A stretch of 64,000 bases of DNA from an uncultured Collinsella sp. (GCA_902493515.1 CABUPE010000004.1:1-64000), one strand, 5' to 3'. Numbered from the stretch's first letter, positions 11,175 to 20,360 are shown. Notes: a model not told the origin generated them from the sequence alone. A program made the numbers and translations.

Positions 11175-11924
11175 TTACCCGTCCAGAACGATGCCACCGT
11201 CGCAGTCACCGATCTCGCCGTTCACGAAGCTGGCGAGGTCGGAAGCGAAGAACAGCACCATCTGCGCAGGCTCGCTGGCCTGGGCGGCGCGGCCCAGAGG
11301 AATACCGTTGATGATACGCTGAGAGTTCTCGTCAGAGAGAATCGAGGTCATATCGGTCAACGTGAGCGACGGGCACACGGCGTTACAGCGGACGCCAAAC
11401 TTGCCGCCTTCCTTGGCGACTGCCTTGGTCAGGCCGTTGACACCGGCCTTAGAGCTCGCGTAGGCCGCGGTGCCGAGCAGGCCGCCACCGATCTTGCCAG
11501 CGACAGAGCTCACGTTGACGATAGTGCCGGCATGGGCCGCCTTAAAGTGCGGGTACACGGCGTTCATCATAGTGAAGGTACCGTTGAGGTTGATGTCGAT
11601 GGTGCGACGCCACTCGGTGTCATCGATCTCGTCGAACTTCTTGGTGCTGATGACGCCAGCGCAGTTGATCAGGATGTTGGTTTGCGGCAGGTCCGTAAAA
11701 ATCTGCTCGACGGTCTCGCGCGCCTTGGGTGCATCGGCGACATCGAGCTGATAGAACTTGTTGCCCTCGCCAAGCTCGGCCACCGCGGCCTCGCCCTTAG
11801 CAGCGTTCCTTGCGATGAGCGCGACGTGTCCGCCGCCCGCAACGATGCCCTTGGCAATCTCGAGGCCAATGCCCTGAGTGCCGCCGGTAACGATCGCGGT
11901 TTTGCCCGTGAAGTCAAATGCCAT
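11175..11924 (-). CDS. SDR-family dehydrogenase, possibly 2-dehydro-3-deoxygluconate 5-dehydrogenase
   Basis: A 249-residue classical short-chain dehydrogenase. It has the Rossmann motif TGGTQGIG near residue 14, NCAG near 88, the catalytic Ser in VSSVAG and the YASSKAG motif (Tyr-x-x-x-Lys). Proteins of this type include FabG, gluconate dehydrogenases and KduD. The neighbour kdgT argues for a keto-deoxy sugar acid substrate, but this is inference. It is first in the two-gene minus-strand unit. Confidence 0.82.
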   Translation of the reverse strand: MAFDFTGKTAIVTGGTQGIGLEIAKGIVAGGGHVALIARNAAKGEAAVAELGEGNKFYQLDVADAPKARETVEQIFTDLPQTNILINCAGVISTKKFDEIDDTEWRRTIDINLNGTFTMMNAVYPHFKAAHAGTIVNVSSVAGKIGGGLLGTAAYASSKAGVNGLTKAVAKEGGKFGVRCNAVCPSLTLTDMTSILSDENSQRIINGIPLGRAAQASEPAQMVLFFASDLASFVNGEIGDCDGGIVLDG

Positions 11925-12049
11925 GACTCCAACCCCCTTGATTCAGGTGTCTCCTTGCGGGAAGTTGGAGCATCGCACGTGGCGATAAATGAGTCCCAGT
12001 CGTCATGGTGGTGACAACCCCTCGCCTAACCGCGGGCATAATAGTTCTT

Positions 12050-12061
12050 TGAAACGCTTCA
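12050..12061. promoter_or_regulatory. candidate operator upstream of the SDR gene
   Basis: TGAAACGCTTCA is a near-perfect 12-bp palindrome with a central CG, in the divergent region between the SDR gene and marR. No regulator for it is identified. Confidence 0.35.
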
Positions 12062-12133
12062 GCGATTGAATTTTTTACTCTTTATGCGCTCTTTATATTG
12101 CCCACTGCATGAGACCCGAATACGCGGGTATCA

Positions 12134-12180
12134 TCTTTCACCGAAAATAGTTTCTAGTGTTAGGGGTTTTCGGTGGAAGA
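12134..12180. promoter_or_regulatory. inverted repeat spanning the marR start codon
   Basis: TCTTTCACCGAAAA (12134-12147) and TTTTCGGTGGAAGA (12167-12180) pair at 13 of 14 positions. The GTG start (12173) lies in the right arm. It could be a MarR operator or an mRNA hairpin that hides the start codon. Confidence 0.6.
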
Positions 12181-12622
12181 TACCGATTTCCATGAGCTTG
12201 GGCGTCAGCTCTTTACCGAGTTTGGCAGCATGCACCAGCGCGTTTCGCGCTTTGCCGACCAGGCTCTGGGTGGCGAGATGGCCGTCATGCGCGCCCTCAT
12301 GCGCGCCGGCGGCTCGCTCACGCCGAGCGAACTCGCCGATCGTGCCTGGGTCTCGAGCGCCCGTATCGCCAATATCCTGCGCGCCCTCGAGGCCAAGGGT
12401 TGGGTCGAGCGCGAGCACTCAAAGACCGACCGTCGTCGCGTACACGTCACGGTGACCGACAAGGGATTCCAGGTCATCGAAATCAAACGCCGGGAATTCG
12501 AGGACCGCACCGCGGCCTTCCTCGAGCAGCTCGGCGAAACAGATACCCAGGAGATGGTGCGCCTTCTAAGACGTGCCAACGAAATTATCGACCGCAATCA
12601 AGAAAGGAGAGATGCCGAGTGA
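12173..12622 (+). CDS. MarR-family transcriptional regulator
   Basis: A 149-residue winged-helix regulator. LTPSELADRAWVSSARIANIL forms the recognition region and EREHSKTDRRRVHVTVTDKG is the typical MarR wing. It starts with GTG behind AGGGG. Its last four bases overlap the GTG start of the first ABC exporter gene, so the three genes form one operon. It probably represses the exporter and is released by a drug-like ligand; an inverted repeat over its own start supports autoregulation. Confidence 0.9.
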   Translation: MEDTDFHELGRQLFTEFGSMHQRVSRFADQALGGEMAVMRALMRAGGSLTPSELADRAWVSSARIANILRALEAKGWVEREHSKTDRRRVHVTVTDKGFQVIEIKRREFEDRTAAFLEQLGETDTQEMVRLLRRANEIIDRNQERRDAE

Positions 12623-14985
12623 GGATTCTCAAGCTCTTTAAAAAACATATCCTGGCACTGTTCGCAGCTATCGTACTTATCGTAATCAGCTGCAACGCCG
12701 ATCTGGCGCTGCCTACCTATATGAGCGACATCGTCGACGTGGGTGTGCAGCAAGGCGGCATCGCGTCACCCGTGCCCGACACCATCCGTGCCGAATCGCT
12801 CGACGACCTCGAACTCTTTATGAGCACCAAAGACGCCAAGTCTGTGGAGGCCGTGTTTAGCAAGGCGGACAATAACGGCATTCGAACGTACAAGGGCACC
12901 GAGGAGGAGCGTGCCGACGGCGGCAAGATTGCCGACATCATGAGCCTGCCCGAGACTGTCGTCCTTTCGTTCAACCAGGGTATTGACGCCAACTCCATGG
13001 GTGACATGATGGGCACGTCCGGTGAGAAAGACAACAGCGGCGCCCAGGCCATGCCCACGCCCGAGCAGATGGCGGCGATGACGCCCGAGCAGCTCGCCGA
13101 GATGCAGCAGAAGGCCGCTGCGGCGCAGAACATGCAAAAACAGATTGATGCCGACGGTGGCAAGATCACCATGAAGAGCCTGCGTCTAGGCGTTGAAGGC
13201 GGCCTAATCGACCAGGGCAAGCTCGTCGAGGGCGCCAACGATATGGCGGACAAAATGGGCTCCATGTCGGGCTCCATCGTGACCCAACGCGCCGTGAGCT
13301 ATGTACAGGACGAGTACAAGGCACAGGGCATCGACCCCGCCGACGTGCAGAACGCCTACCTGGGCCGCATGGCGACCACGATGTTTGGGCTGTGCCTGGT
13401 ATCGCTCGTCGCCACCATCCTGACCGGCGCCGTGGCGTCGCGCACCGCCTGCTCCATCGCCCGCGACCTGCGCCGCGAGACCTTCAACAAGGTTATGCAC
13501 TTCTCGCCGGCCGAGGTGGGCAAGTTTAGCCAGGCCTCGCTCATCACCCGCTGCACCAACGACATTCAGCAGATCCAGATGGCCGCAACCCTGTTTATCC
13601 GCATGTGCCTGATGGCCCCCGTCATGGGCATCGTCGCCGTCATGCGTGTCCTGGCCAACCACACCGGCCTGGAGTGGACCATCGCTGTGGCCATCATCGC
13701 GGTTTCGGCCGTCGTCGGCGCGCTCATGGGCCTCACCATGCCCAAGTTCAAAAAGATGCAGAGCTTTGTGGACCGCGTGAACCTTACCGCCCGCGAGCTG
13801 CTCGACGGCCTTATGCCCATCCGCTCGTTCAACCGCGAGGAACATGAGCTCGAGCGCTTTGACAAGGCGTCGCTCGACCTGATGACCACGCAGCTCTACA
13901 CCAACCGCGCCATGAGCTTTATGATGCCGCTCATGATGCTCGTCATGAACTGCATCACCGTGCTTATCGTCTGGTTTGGCGCGCAGGGTGTGTCCGACGG
14001 TGTGATGCAGGTTGGCAACATGATGGCGTTTATCTCCTACACCATGCAGATCGTCATGGCGTTTATGATCCTCACCATGGTTTCGGTCATCCTGCCCCGC
14101 GCCGAGGTCGCAGCCGAGCGCGTGGAAGAGGTCATCACCTGCCCCACGAGCATCAACGACCCCACCTCGCCCAAACTGCCCGCTGCCAGCGCGCCGCGCG
14201 GCGAGCTCACCTTCCGTGACGTGAGTTTCCAGTATCCCGATGCCCGCGCCGACGTCATCAGCGGCGTAAACTTCACCACGCACGCCGGTCAGATGCTCGG
14301 CATCATTGGCTCCACGGGCTCGGGCAAGTCCACGCTTGTGCAGCTCATCCCGCGCCTGTACGACGTCACGGGCGGCAGCATTTCGCTCGACGGCATCGAC
14401 GTGCGCGACATGACCCTTTCCGAGCTGCGCCGCCGCATCGGTTATATCCCACAGCAGGGACGCCTGTTCTCGGGCACTGTCGAGAGCAACCTCAAGTTTG
14501 CGGGCGACATGGTAAGCGATGACGACATGCACAAGGCAGCACGCGTCGCCCAGGCGGAGGACTTTATCGCCGAGCGCGAGGACGGGTACGACTCCCCCAT
14601 CAGCCAGGGCGGCTCCAATGTTTCGGGTGGTCAGCGCCAGCGTCTGGCCATCGCCCGCGCGTTGGCCAAAAAGCCCGAGGTCGTGGTGTTCGATGACTCG
14701 TTTAGTGCCCTCGACTACAAGACCGACGCACGCCTACGCGAGGAGCTGGCCAAAAACGTTACCGACGCCGCGCTCGTGGTCGTAGCCCAGCGCATCGCGA
14801 CCATCATGCACGCCGACCAGATCATCGTGCTCGACGACGGCCACGTAGTGGGCACCGGCACGCACGAGAAGCTGCTGCGCAGCTGCCCGGCGTACCTGGA
14901 GATCGCACAGTCGCAGCTTTCCGCCGAGGAGCTGGGGCTTACCCAAGAAGAAATTGCAGCCGTCATGGAAGGAGGCGAGCGCTAA
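12619..14985 (+). CDS. ABC exporter half-transporter with a large extracellular insertion and degenerate ATP site
   Basis: A 788-residue membrane-plus-ATPase protein starting GTG (VRILKLFKKH). Between the first and second membrane helices is an unusual insertion of about 200 residues, rich in Met, Gln and Glu (PTPEQMAAMTPEQLAEM). The ATPase domain has Walker A GSTGSGKST, signature VSGGQRQRLA and Walker B VVVFDDSFSALD. Asp replaces the catalytic Glu, as in the degenerate partner of heterodimeric exporters. It overlaps marR upstream and the next gene by one base. Likely drug or peptide export. Confidence 0.9.
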   Translation: MRILKLFKKHILALFAAIVLIVISCNADLALPTYMSDIVDVGVQQGGIASPVPDTIRAESLDDLELFMSTKDAKSVEAVFSKADNNGIRTYKGTEEERADGGKIADIMSLPETVVLSFNQGIDANSMGDMMGTSGEKDNSGAQAMPTPEQMAAMTPEQLAEMQQKAAAAQNMQKQIDADGGKITMKSLRLGVEGGLIDQGKLVEGANDMADKMGSMSGSIVTQRAVSYVQDEYKAQGIDPADVQNAYLGRMATTMFGLCLVSLVATILTGAVASRTACSIARDLRRETFNKVMHFSPAEVGKFSQASLITRCTNDIQQIQMAATLFIRMCLMAPVMGIVAVMRVLANHTGLEWTIAVAIIAVSAVVGALMGLTMPKFKKMQSFVDRVNLTARELLDGLMPIRSFNREEHELERFDKASLDLMTTQLYTNRAMSFMMPLMMLVMNCITVLIVWFGAQGVSDGVMQVGNMMAFISYTMQIVMAFMILTMVSVILPRAEVAAERVEEVITCPTSINDPTSPKLPAASAPRGELTFRDVSFQYPDARADVISGVNFTTHAGQMLGIIGSTGSGKSTLVQLIPRLYDVTGGSISLDGIDVRDMTLSELRRRIGYIPQQGRLFSGTVESNLKFAGDMVSDDDMHKAARVAQAEDFIAEREDGYDSPISQGGSNVSGGQRQRLAIARALAKKPEVVVFDDSFSALDYKTDARLREELAKNVTDAALVVVAQRIATIMHADQIIVLDDGHVVGTGTHEKLLRSCPAYLEIAQSQLSAEELGLTQEEIAAVMEGGER

Positions 14986-16841
14986 TGGCAGACGAGACCA
15001 AGACTCAGATTCCCAAGCCCACCCGCCAGCGCGGTCCCATGGGCCGCATGGGCGGCATGCGTCGCGGCGAAAAGGCCAAGGACTTTAAGGGCACCATGAG
15101 GCAGCTGCTCGGCTATATCGGCCAGCACAAGATTGCCGTGTTTGCCGCCGTCGCCTTTGCCGTGTGCTCGGTCATCTTTAACATTGTGGGACCCAAGGTG
15201 CTCGGCCAGGTTACGACCAAGCTGTTCGAAGGCCTGGTCGCCAAGGTCAACGGCACCGGCGACGTTGACTTTGACTGGATCGCCAAGACGCTCGGCTTTT
15301 TGCTCTGCCTGTATCTGGCGAGCTCTGTCTGCAGCCTGGTCCAGGGCTGGCTCATGACCGGCGTCACGCAAAAGATCTGCTACCGCATGCGCAAGGAAAT
15401 CGCCGCCAAGATTGCCGTCGTGCCGATGAGTTACTTCAACGGCCACAGCAAGGGAGACGTACTCAGCCGCATCACCAACGACGTCGATACGCTGGGTCAG
15501 TCGCTCAACCAGAGCGTGACGCAGCTCATCACGTCGGTGACGCAGATTATCGGCGTGCTCGTCATGATGCTTTCGATCAGCCTGCCGCTTACCGGCGTCA
15601 CCGTGCTCACGCTGCCGGCCGCTGCGATTATCCTGACCGTGATGATTCACTTCTCGCAGCCGTACTTCCGCGAGCAACAGCAGGTTCTGGGCGCCGTCAA
15701 CGGCATTATCGAGGAGGACTTTGCCGGCCAGAACGTCATTCAGGTGTTCGACCGCGCCGAGGCCTCGATCGAAGAGTTCGACCGTCAAAACGACCGTCTC
15801 TTTATTAGTGGCTGGCGCTCGCAGTTCCTGTCGGGCCTGATGATGCCGCTCATGAGCTTGGTGGGCAACATGGGCTACGTGGGCGTCGTCGTGGTGGGCG
15901 CGCAGCTCGCGCTGACCGGCAATGCCACGCCCGGCGACATCCAGAGCTTTATCCAGTACGTTCGCAACTTTACGCAGCCGGTGCAGCAGCTGGGCAACGT
16001 GAGCAATACGATGCAGTCGATGGCCGCCGCCACCGAGCGCGTGTTTGAGTTCCTGGCCGCGCCCGAGGAGGAACAGAAAGCTGACGCGCAGATTCCCGAG
16101 AAGCGCCCCGGCCACGTGGAGTTTGACCACGTCAAGTTTGGCTACACGCCCGACAAGACCATCATCCACGACTTTAGCTGCGAGGCGCAGCCCGGCCAGA
16201 CCATCGCCATCGTCGGCCCCACCGGCGCCGGCAAGACCACGCTCATTAAGCTGCTGCAGCGCTTCTACGACGTGGACGGCGGTTCGCTGCGCGTCGAAGG
16301 CGTCGACGTGCGCGACTGGGACCGCGCGGCGCTGCGCGGCGAGTTTGCCATGGTGCTGCAGGACACCTGGCTGTTTAACGGCACCATCCGCGAGAACATC
16401 CGCTACGGACGCCCCGATGCGACCGATGCCGAGGTCGAGGCCGCCGCACGCGCCGCACGCTGCGACCACTTTATCCATACGCTCGCCGGTGGCTACGACT
16501 TTATGATCAACGAGGAGGGCACTAACCTGTCGCAGGGTCAGCGCCAGCTCGTGACCATCGCCCGTGCCATTTTGGCCGACCGCCCGGCACTGATTCTGGA
16601 CGAGGCGACTTCCAACGTCGATACCCGTACCGAGGAGCTCATTCAGCGCGCCATGGATGCGCTGATGCAGGGCCGCACCAGCTTTGTCATCGCGCACCGC
16701 CTGTCCACGATCCGCAACGCCGACGTGATCTTGGTGATTCGCGACGGCGACATCGTCGAGAAGGGCACGCACGACGAGCTGCTCGCCCAGGGCGGCTTCT
16801 ACGCCGACCTGTACAACTCGCAGTTCGACGAGGCGGCGTAA
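14985..16841 (+). CDS. ABC exporter half-transporter, catalytically competent partner
   Basis: A 618-residue half-transporter with six membrane helices and an ATPase domain: Walker A GPTGAGKTT, signature LSQGQRQLV and Walker B ALILDEATSNVD with the catalytic Glu intact. The ATG overlaps the stop of the upstream half by one base (TAATG). Together they form a heterodimeric multidrug-type exporter with one consensus and one degenerate ATP site. A strong terminator follows at 16874-16909. Confidence 0.92.
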   Translation: MADETKTQIPKPTRQRGPMGRMGGMRRGEKAKDFKGTMRQLLGYIGQHKIAVFAAVAFAVCSVIFNIVGPKVLGQVTTKLFEGLVAKVNGTGDVDFDWIAKTLGFLLCLYLASSVCSLVQGWLMTGVTQKICYRMRKEIAAKIAVVPMSYFNGHSKGDVLSRITNDVDTLGQSLNQSVTQLITSVTQIIGVLVMMLSISLPLTGVTVLTLPAAAIILTVMIHFSQPYFREQQQVLGAVNGIIEEDFAGQNVIQVFDRAEASIEEFDRQNDRLFISGWRSQFLSGLMMPLMSLVGNMGYVGVVVVGAQLALTGNATPGDIQSFIQYVRNFTQPVQQLGNVSNTMQSMAAATERVFEFLAAPEEEQKADAQIPEKRPGHVEFDHVKFGYTPDKTIIHDFSCEAQPGQTIAIVGPTGAGKTTLIKLLQRFYDVDGGSLRVEGVDVRDWDRAALRGEFAMVLQDTWLFNGTIRENIRYGRPDATDAEVEAAARAARCDHFIHTLAGGYDFMINEEGTNLSQGQRQLVTIARAILADRPALILDEATSNVDTRTEELIQRAMDALMQGRTSFVIAHRLSTIRNADVILVIRDGDIVEKGTHDELLAQGGFYADLYNSQFDEAA

Positions 16842-16873
16842 ATTCTGTCGCAAGGAACGAATAACGCCCGAGA

Positions 16874-16909
16874 ACGGGGGCGCAGGACAACCTGCGCCCC
16901 CGTTTTTTC
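16874..16909 (+). terminator. rho-independent terminator of the marR-ABC operon
   Basis: A 13-bp GC-rich stem (16874-16886 with 16891-16903) with a four-base loop is followed by a run of T. Confidence 0.9.
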
Positions 16910-16968
16910 GTCCACGGCACTCGAATTAGCTCTCTTGGGGCCCGATTGACAGCCCCTTCCGGACCCTG

Positions 16969-17196
16969 TGGCCAAAAAAGGTCAAATATGAGTACTGTTA
17001 CATTTTTAGTAGCAGCCAAAACCGCCTCAAATGACCTCTTTGCGGCTTCTATACGCCTTCAAATTAATCAAAACGCCCGTTAACATGCTTCTGTGTGCCA
17101 ACGTTAATGAACATATTTGCTGTTATGCCTATTATCTTGTAAGCTCGATATGAGACTACGCCAGCAACAGTACTCATATTTGCCATTTTTTGCCCA
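16969..17196. repeat. MITE-like element with 33-bp terminal inverted repeats
   Basis: The end segments 16969-17001 and 17164-17196 are inverted copies matching at 29 of 33 positions, including a perfect 17-bp core (CAAATATGAGTACTGTT). The interior is AT-rich, unlike its neighbours, and holds no open frame. The organisation is that of a non-autonomous transposable element or a long hairpin. No clear target-site duplication was seen. Confidence 0.6.
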
Positions 17197-17334
17197 CGGG
17201 GTATGCCGCAGAAGATCCAACTTGCTCCAGCGTGCCGTACGCCGACCCCCTTCCGGCGAGTGCCGACATTTTCCCAGATAAAACCGACCAAAATAAACCT
17301 GTCCCTTTTTGGTAGGTTTCGGGGTGACAAGGGG

Positions 17335-17363
17335 TTGCACTTTAGCGTGCGACAGCGGATAAT
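17335..17363 (+). promoter_or_regulatory. promoter of the DAHP synthase gene
   Basis: TTGCAC (17335-17340), a 17-bp spacer, then GATAAT (17358-17363), 54 bases before the ATG. Confidence 0.65.
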
Positions 17364-17417
17364 GCCGAACACTCGACAATACGCTTATTGCTCTTTCCAT
17401 AGATTGAGGAGGCCCCT

Positions 17418-18449
17418 ATGGCCATGGAATTCAAACGCAGGCTGCCGATCCCCATGGAGATCCGCGAGGAAATGCCGCTTTCCGCCGAGCTTACCGCCAA
17501 AAAACAGGCATTTGACGCCGAGGTCGCCAAGGTCTTTACCGGCGAGGACGCACGCAAGGTGCTCATCATCGGCCCGTGCTCTGCCGACCGCGAGGACTCG
17601 GTGCTTGAATACATGAACCGACTGGCCAAGACCGCCGAAGAGGTCAAGGACAAGCTCATCATCATTCCGCGCGTCTACACCAATAAGCCGCGCACCAAGG
17701 GCACCGGCTACAAGGGTCTTCTGCACAACCCCAACCCCGAGGCTCCCGACGACCTGCTCGAGGGCGTCAAGGCCATCCGCCACATGCACCTGCGCGTCAT
17801 CGAGGAGACCGGCTTCTTTACCGCCGATGAGATGCTCTACCCGTCCAACTACCAATACCTCGTTGACCTGCTGAGCTATGTTGCCGTGGGCGCACGCTCG
17901 GTCGAGAACCAGGAGCATCGCCTGGTGTCGAGCGGCATTTCGGTACCCGTCGGCATGAAGAATCCCACTGCCGGCTCTACCACCGTTATGCTCAACTCCA
18001 TTTACGCCGCGCAGGCGCACCAGAGCTTCATCTTCCGCAACTGGGAGGTCGAGTGCGACGGCAACCCGCTCGCACACGCCGTTATGCGTGGCTACATCGG
18101 TCTCGATGGGCGCACCTACCCCAACTACCACTACGAACACCTGGAACGCCTGGCCGAACGCTATACCGAGCATGCCGGCTATGCCAATCCGGCAGCGGTC
18201 ATCGACTGCAACCACGACAACTCGGGCAAGCGTCCGCTGGAGCAGTATCGCATTTGCAAGGAGGTGCTCGACAGCTGCCGCCGCAACGAGTCCATCTCCA
18301 AGCTGGTCAAGGGCTTTATGATCGAGTCCTACCTGGAGGACGGCAACCAGCCGGTCGACGGCGGCGTCTTTGGCAAGTCGATTACCGACCCGTGTCTGGG
18401 CTGGGAAAAGACCGACTACCTCATCCACGAGATTGCGGAACGTATTTAG
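17418..18449 (+). CDS. 3-deoxy-7-phosphoheptulonate synthase (DAHP synthase, type I)
   Basis: A 343-residue class I DAHP synthase of the AroF/G/H type. Visible family blocks are IIGPCSA near residue 50, PRVYTNKPRTKGTGYKG near 92, VGMKNPT and DCNHDNSGK. It condenses phosphoenolpyruvate and erythrose-4-phosphate as the first step of aromatic amino acid synthesis. The ribosome site AGGAGG is five bases from the ATG. It is monocistronic. A structured repeat begins directly after the TAG stop. Confidence 0.93.
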   Translation: MAMEFKRRLPIPMEIREEMPLSAELTAKKQAFDAEVAKVFTGEDARKVLIIGPCSADREDSVLEYMNRLAKTAEEVKDKLIIIPRVYTNKPRTKGTGYKGLLHNPNPEAPDDLLEGVKAIRHMHLRVIEETGFFTADEMLYPSNYQYLVDLLSYVAVGARSVENQEHRLVSSGISVPVGMKNPTAGSTTVMLNSIYAAQAHQSFIFRNWEVECDGNPLAHAVMRGYIGLDGRTYPNYHYEHLERLAERYTEHAGYANPAAVIDCNHDNSGKRPLEQYRICKEVLDSCRRNESISKLVKGFMIESYLEDGNQPVDGGVFGKSITDPCLGWEKTDYLIHEIAERI

Positions 18450-18597
18450 TTACGCGGTTTTACCAAACCGCGTAACGGCTCGACGCTGCAAACCCGCCAG
18501 AACGGCAATCTGCCTTTCAGCTTCGACGGCATGACCAAAAGGTCAATGCCGCCTCGCTTCAAGGCACCTTGCTCGCTCTGGCGGGTTTTCGCTGACG
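18450..18597 (+). repeat. 3'-anchored structured repeat (family R2), aroF copy
   Basis: It starts immediately after the stop with a perfect hairpin (18450-18475). A long stem follows (18491-18504 with 18574-18587) enclosing a small hairpin (18528-18552). The order of conserved joints (CGACGCTGC, GCAATCTG, CACCTTGCTCGC) matches the copy at 21915-22061, while the stem bases differ and stay paired. Confidence 0.65.
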
Positions 18598-18649
18598 TTT
18601 TTCGACCTGCATCGTTGCCAGGGTTGGCACCAATGACTAATGCGGTAAC

Positions 18650-18785
18650 AAGCTACGTCGGTCCGATTGATCGGCTGGGTTTTCGAGGTGCCCCAGGTCG
18701 CCGCGAAAGAGGAGCGAAGCGTACTTTGGTACGCAAGCGACGGTTTGAGCGGCAAGGTGCCGTGCCTCGGGAGGACAGACAGTTA
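18650..18785. repeat. 3'-anchored structured repeat (family R2), aguA copy
   Basis: The core GAAAGAGGAGCGAAGCGTAC then GTACGCAAGCGACGG is shared almost exactly with the copy at 40157-40303. Flanking stems (GAGGTGCC with a matching GGTGCC/CCTC side) enclose it. On the minus strand the element begins at the aguA stop codon. Confidence 0.6.
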
Positions 18786-19988
18786 CGCCGAGGGCTCCTG
18801 CTGCGTAATGCAGTGGATATTGCCGCCGCCAAAGACAACCTGCTCGGACTGAACGCCGACGCACTTGTAGACGCCCTCGCCCCAGACCTCGTCGTAGATT
18901 TTCTGGAGCGTGTCAACGGCAAGCTGATCGTTCTCGTCGCCGTACTGCGGGACGATAACGCCGTGGTTGGTGACCAGGTAGTTCATGTAGGAGGCGATCA
19001 GCGGCTCGTCGGCAACGCGCGGCTCGGCGTTCTCGTCGGCGTCGATGGTGTCGCAGGAAGCCTGATCCATGAACAGCGGGTTCACAGGCATGCAGAGCTT
19101 GTAGACCTTCATCTTGCGGCCCTTGGCGTCAACGGCGTTGGAAAGGGTCTCGTAGACAGCATGGCATTGCTCGTAGAACGGATACTCGGGATCGTCGGTC
19201 CAGATGCAGGCCATGACGCCCGGAGCGATGAACGTAGCGACATCATCGATGTGACCGTTGGTCTCCTCGGGATCGATACCCTCCTTGACCCAGATGACCT
19301 TCTCGACACCCAGGTAATCCTTGAGGTGCTCGTCCATATAGGCGCGAAGTTCCTCGCTCCAGGGCTCAAACTTCTTGTGGAACTTGGGCCAGATGGACTC
19401 GGGGTCCTCTTCCTCCTCCAGAACCGCAGAGCAGGTACGGCCCGGGGAAAGCAGGCACTGGTCGGTCACGACCACGGTGCCTTCGCCGTCGACGGTAATG
19501 GAACCGCCCTCGAGGATCATGTCATCGGGACGATAGCGACGGCAGCCGGAAAGCTCAGCCATCTTAAGGGCAATCTGCTCGTCCTTGTCCCACGGGAAAT
19601 AGAGGCCGTCGACGAGGCCGCCGTAGGCGTTGAAGTGCCAGTGGTTGGCGCGCTTATCGCCCTTGCCATTGATAACAAAAGTGGCAGCGGTGTCGCGGAA
19701 CCAAGCGTCGTCGGTGGTCATCTCGATAACGGTGACGTTCTCGTCTTCCTCAAAGGCGGCCTTGCAGTTGGCGTAGTCGGCCTGGTTGGCGCACATGGTG
19801 ACCGGGGTGAACTCGGCGATGGCGCGAGCGATGACGGCATACTGCTTCTGAGCCGGCTTGGCACCATGGGCCCAGGTATCGGTGCGATGGGGCCAGCCCA
19901 TCCACACGCGATCCTGTGGGGCGAACTCAGCAGGCATAAAGAAGCCATCGGCCTTAGGGGTGGACTCGGACTCGGTGATCGTACGCAT
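18783..19988 (-). CDS. aguA: agmatine deiminase
   Basis: A 401-residue agmatine deiminase of the guanidino-group-modifying superfamily. The catalytic Cys lies in GGGNIHCITQQEP at the C terminus, and the substrate-binding blocks MGWPHRTDTW and DDAWFRDTA are present. It converts agmatine to N-carbamoylputrescine and ammonia. The ATG at 19988 follows GGAGGAAA; the open frame upstream is not protein-like. The APC transporter upstream probably exchanges agmatine for putrescine. Carbamoyltransferase and carbamate kinase genes are not in the window. Confidence 0.92.
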   Translation of the reverse strand: MRTITESESTPKADGFFMPAEFAPQDRVWMGWPHRTDTWAHGAKPAQKQYAVIARAIAEFTPVTMCANQADYANCKAAFEEDENVTVIEMTTDDAWFRDTAATFVINGKGDKRANHWHFNAYGGLVDGLYFPWDKDEQIALKMAELSGCRRYRPDDMILEGGSITVDGEGTVVVTDQCLLSPGRTCSAVLEEEEDPESIWPKFHKKFEPWSEELRAYMDEHLKDYLGVEKVIWVKEGIDPEETNGHIDDVATFIAPGVMACIWTDDPEYPFYEQCHAVYETLSNAVDAKGRKMKVYKLCMPVNPLFMDQASCDTIDADENAEPRVADEPLIASYMNYLVTNHGVIVPQYGDENDQLAVDTLQKIYDEVWGEGVYKCVGVQSEQVVFGGGNIHCITQQEPSA

Positions 19989-20019
19989 AAGATTTCCTCC
20001 AAATCGAACGATCGCTTGC

Positions 20020-20092
20020 TGCGGGCGGGTTACCCGCAGCCTAAAACCAAGAGATGGTAGGCGCCCGTTCCCCGGCAAAGGTCGGGGCGCCT
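20020..20092 (-). promoter_or_regulatory. structured 5' leader before aguA
   Basis: On the minus strand two hairpins precede the ribosome site: one between GGCGCC and GGGCGCC (about 20061-20092) with an inner GC stem, and one pairing GCTGCGGG with CCCGCAGC (about 20020-20042). The stretch is too long and structured for a plain leader. No known riboswitch class is recognised. Confidence 0.4.
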
Positions 20093-20271
20093 GGCACCGG
20101 TTTTCACGGATGTCGCACCGGCAAGCGACGACGTAACCCGGTGCGCGGAGACAAAACGCACGAAGGATACGGAAGAGAGATTGGGGCGGGCGGTGGTTAA
20201 CGGAGCAATAGCTCACACCCACCTCAGAGAAAGGTTAGCAAACCTGTTGCTTGGGCACGCCTCCGAAGAGG

Positions 20272-20360
20272 CTAGAGTGTCCCGAGTCGGGAGCGACAAG
20301 CCCGACGAAGCGTACGTTGGTACGCGAGGAAGGTTGGAGCCCCGAATCCGGGTGCTCTAG
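20272..20360. repeat. hairpin with the R2 core, overlapping the antiporter stop codon
   Basis: CTAGAG at 20272 pairs with CTCTAG at 20360, with further GC pairing inside, and the stop codon lies in the stem. The centre GCGTACGTTGGTACGC matches the core of the other R2 copies. Confidence 0.5.

Noticed and set aside
12050..12061. Catabolite-response (cre) element near the SDR gene
   Set aside because: The palindrome has a central CG but does not fit the cre consensus spacing; it is kept only as an unassigned operator candidate.
14982..16853. Long minus-strand open frame opposite the second ABC gene
   Set aside because: A shadow of the ABC gene, rich in His, Gly and Ala, with no ribosome site and no recognisable domain.
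20020..20222. A known guanidine riboswitch before aguA
   Set aside because: The loop and joint sequences of the guanidine classes I know were not found.
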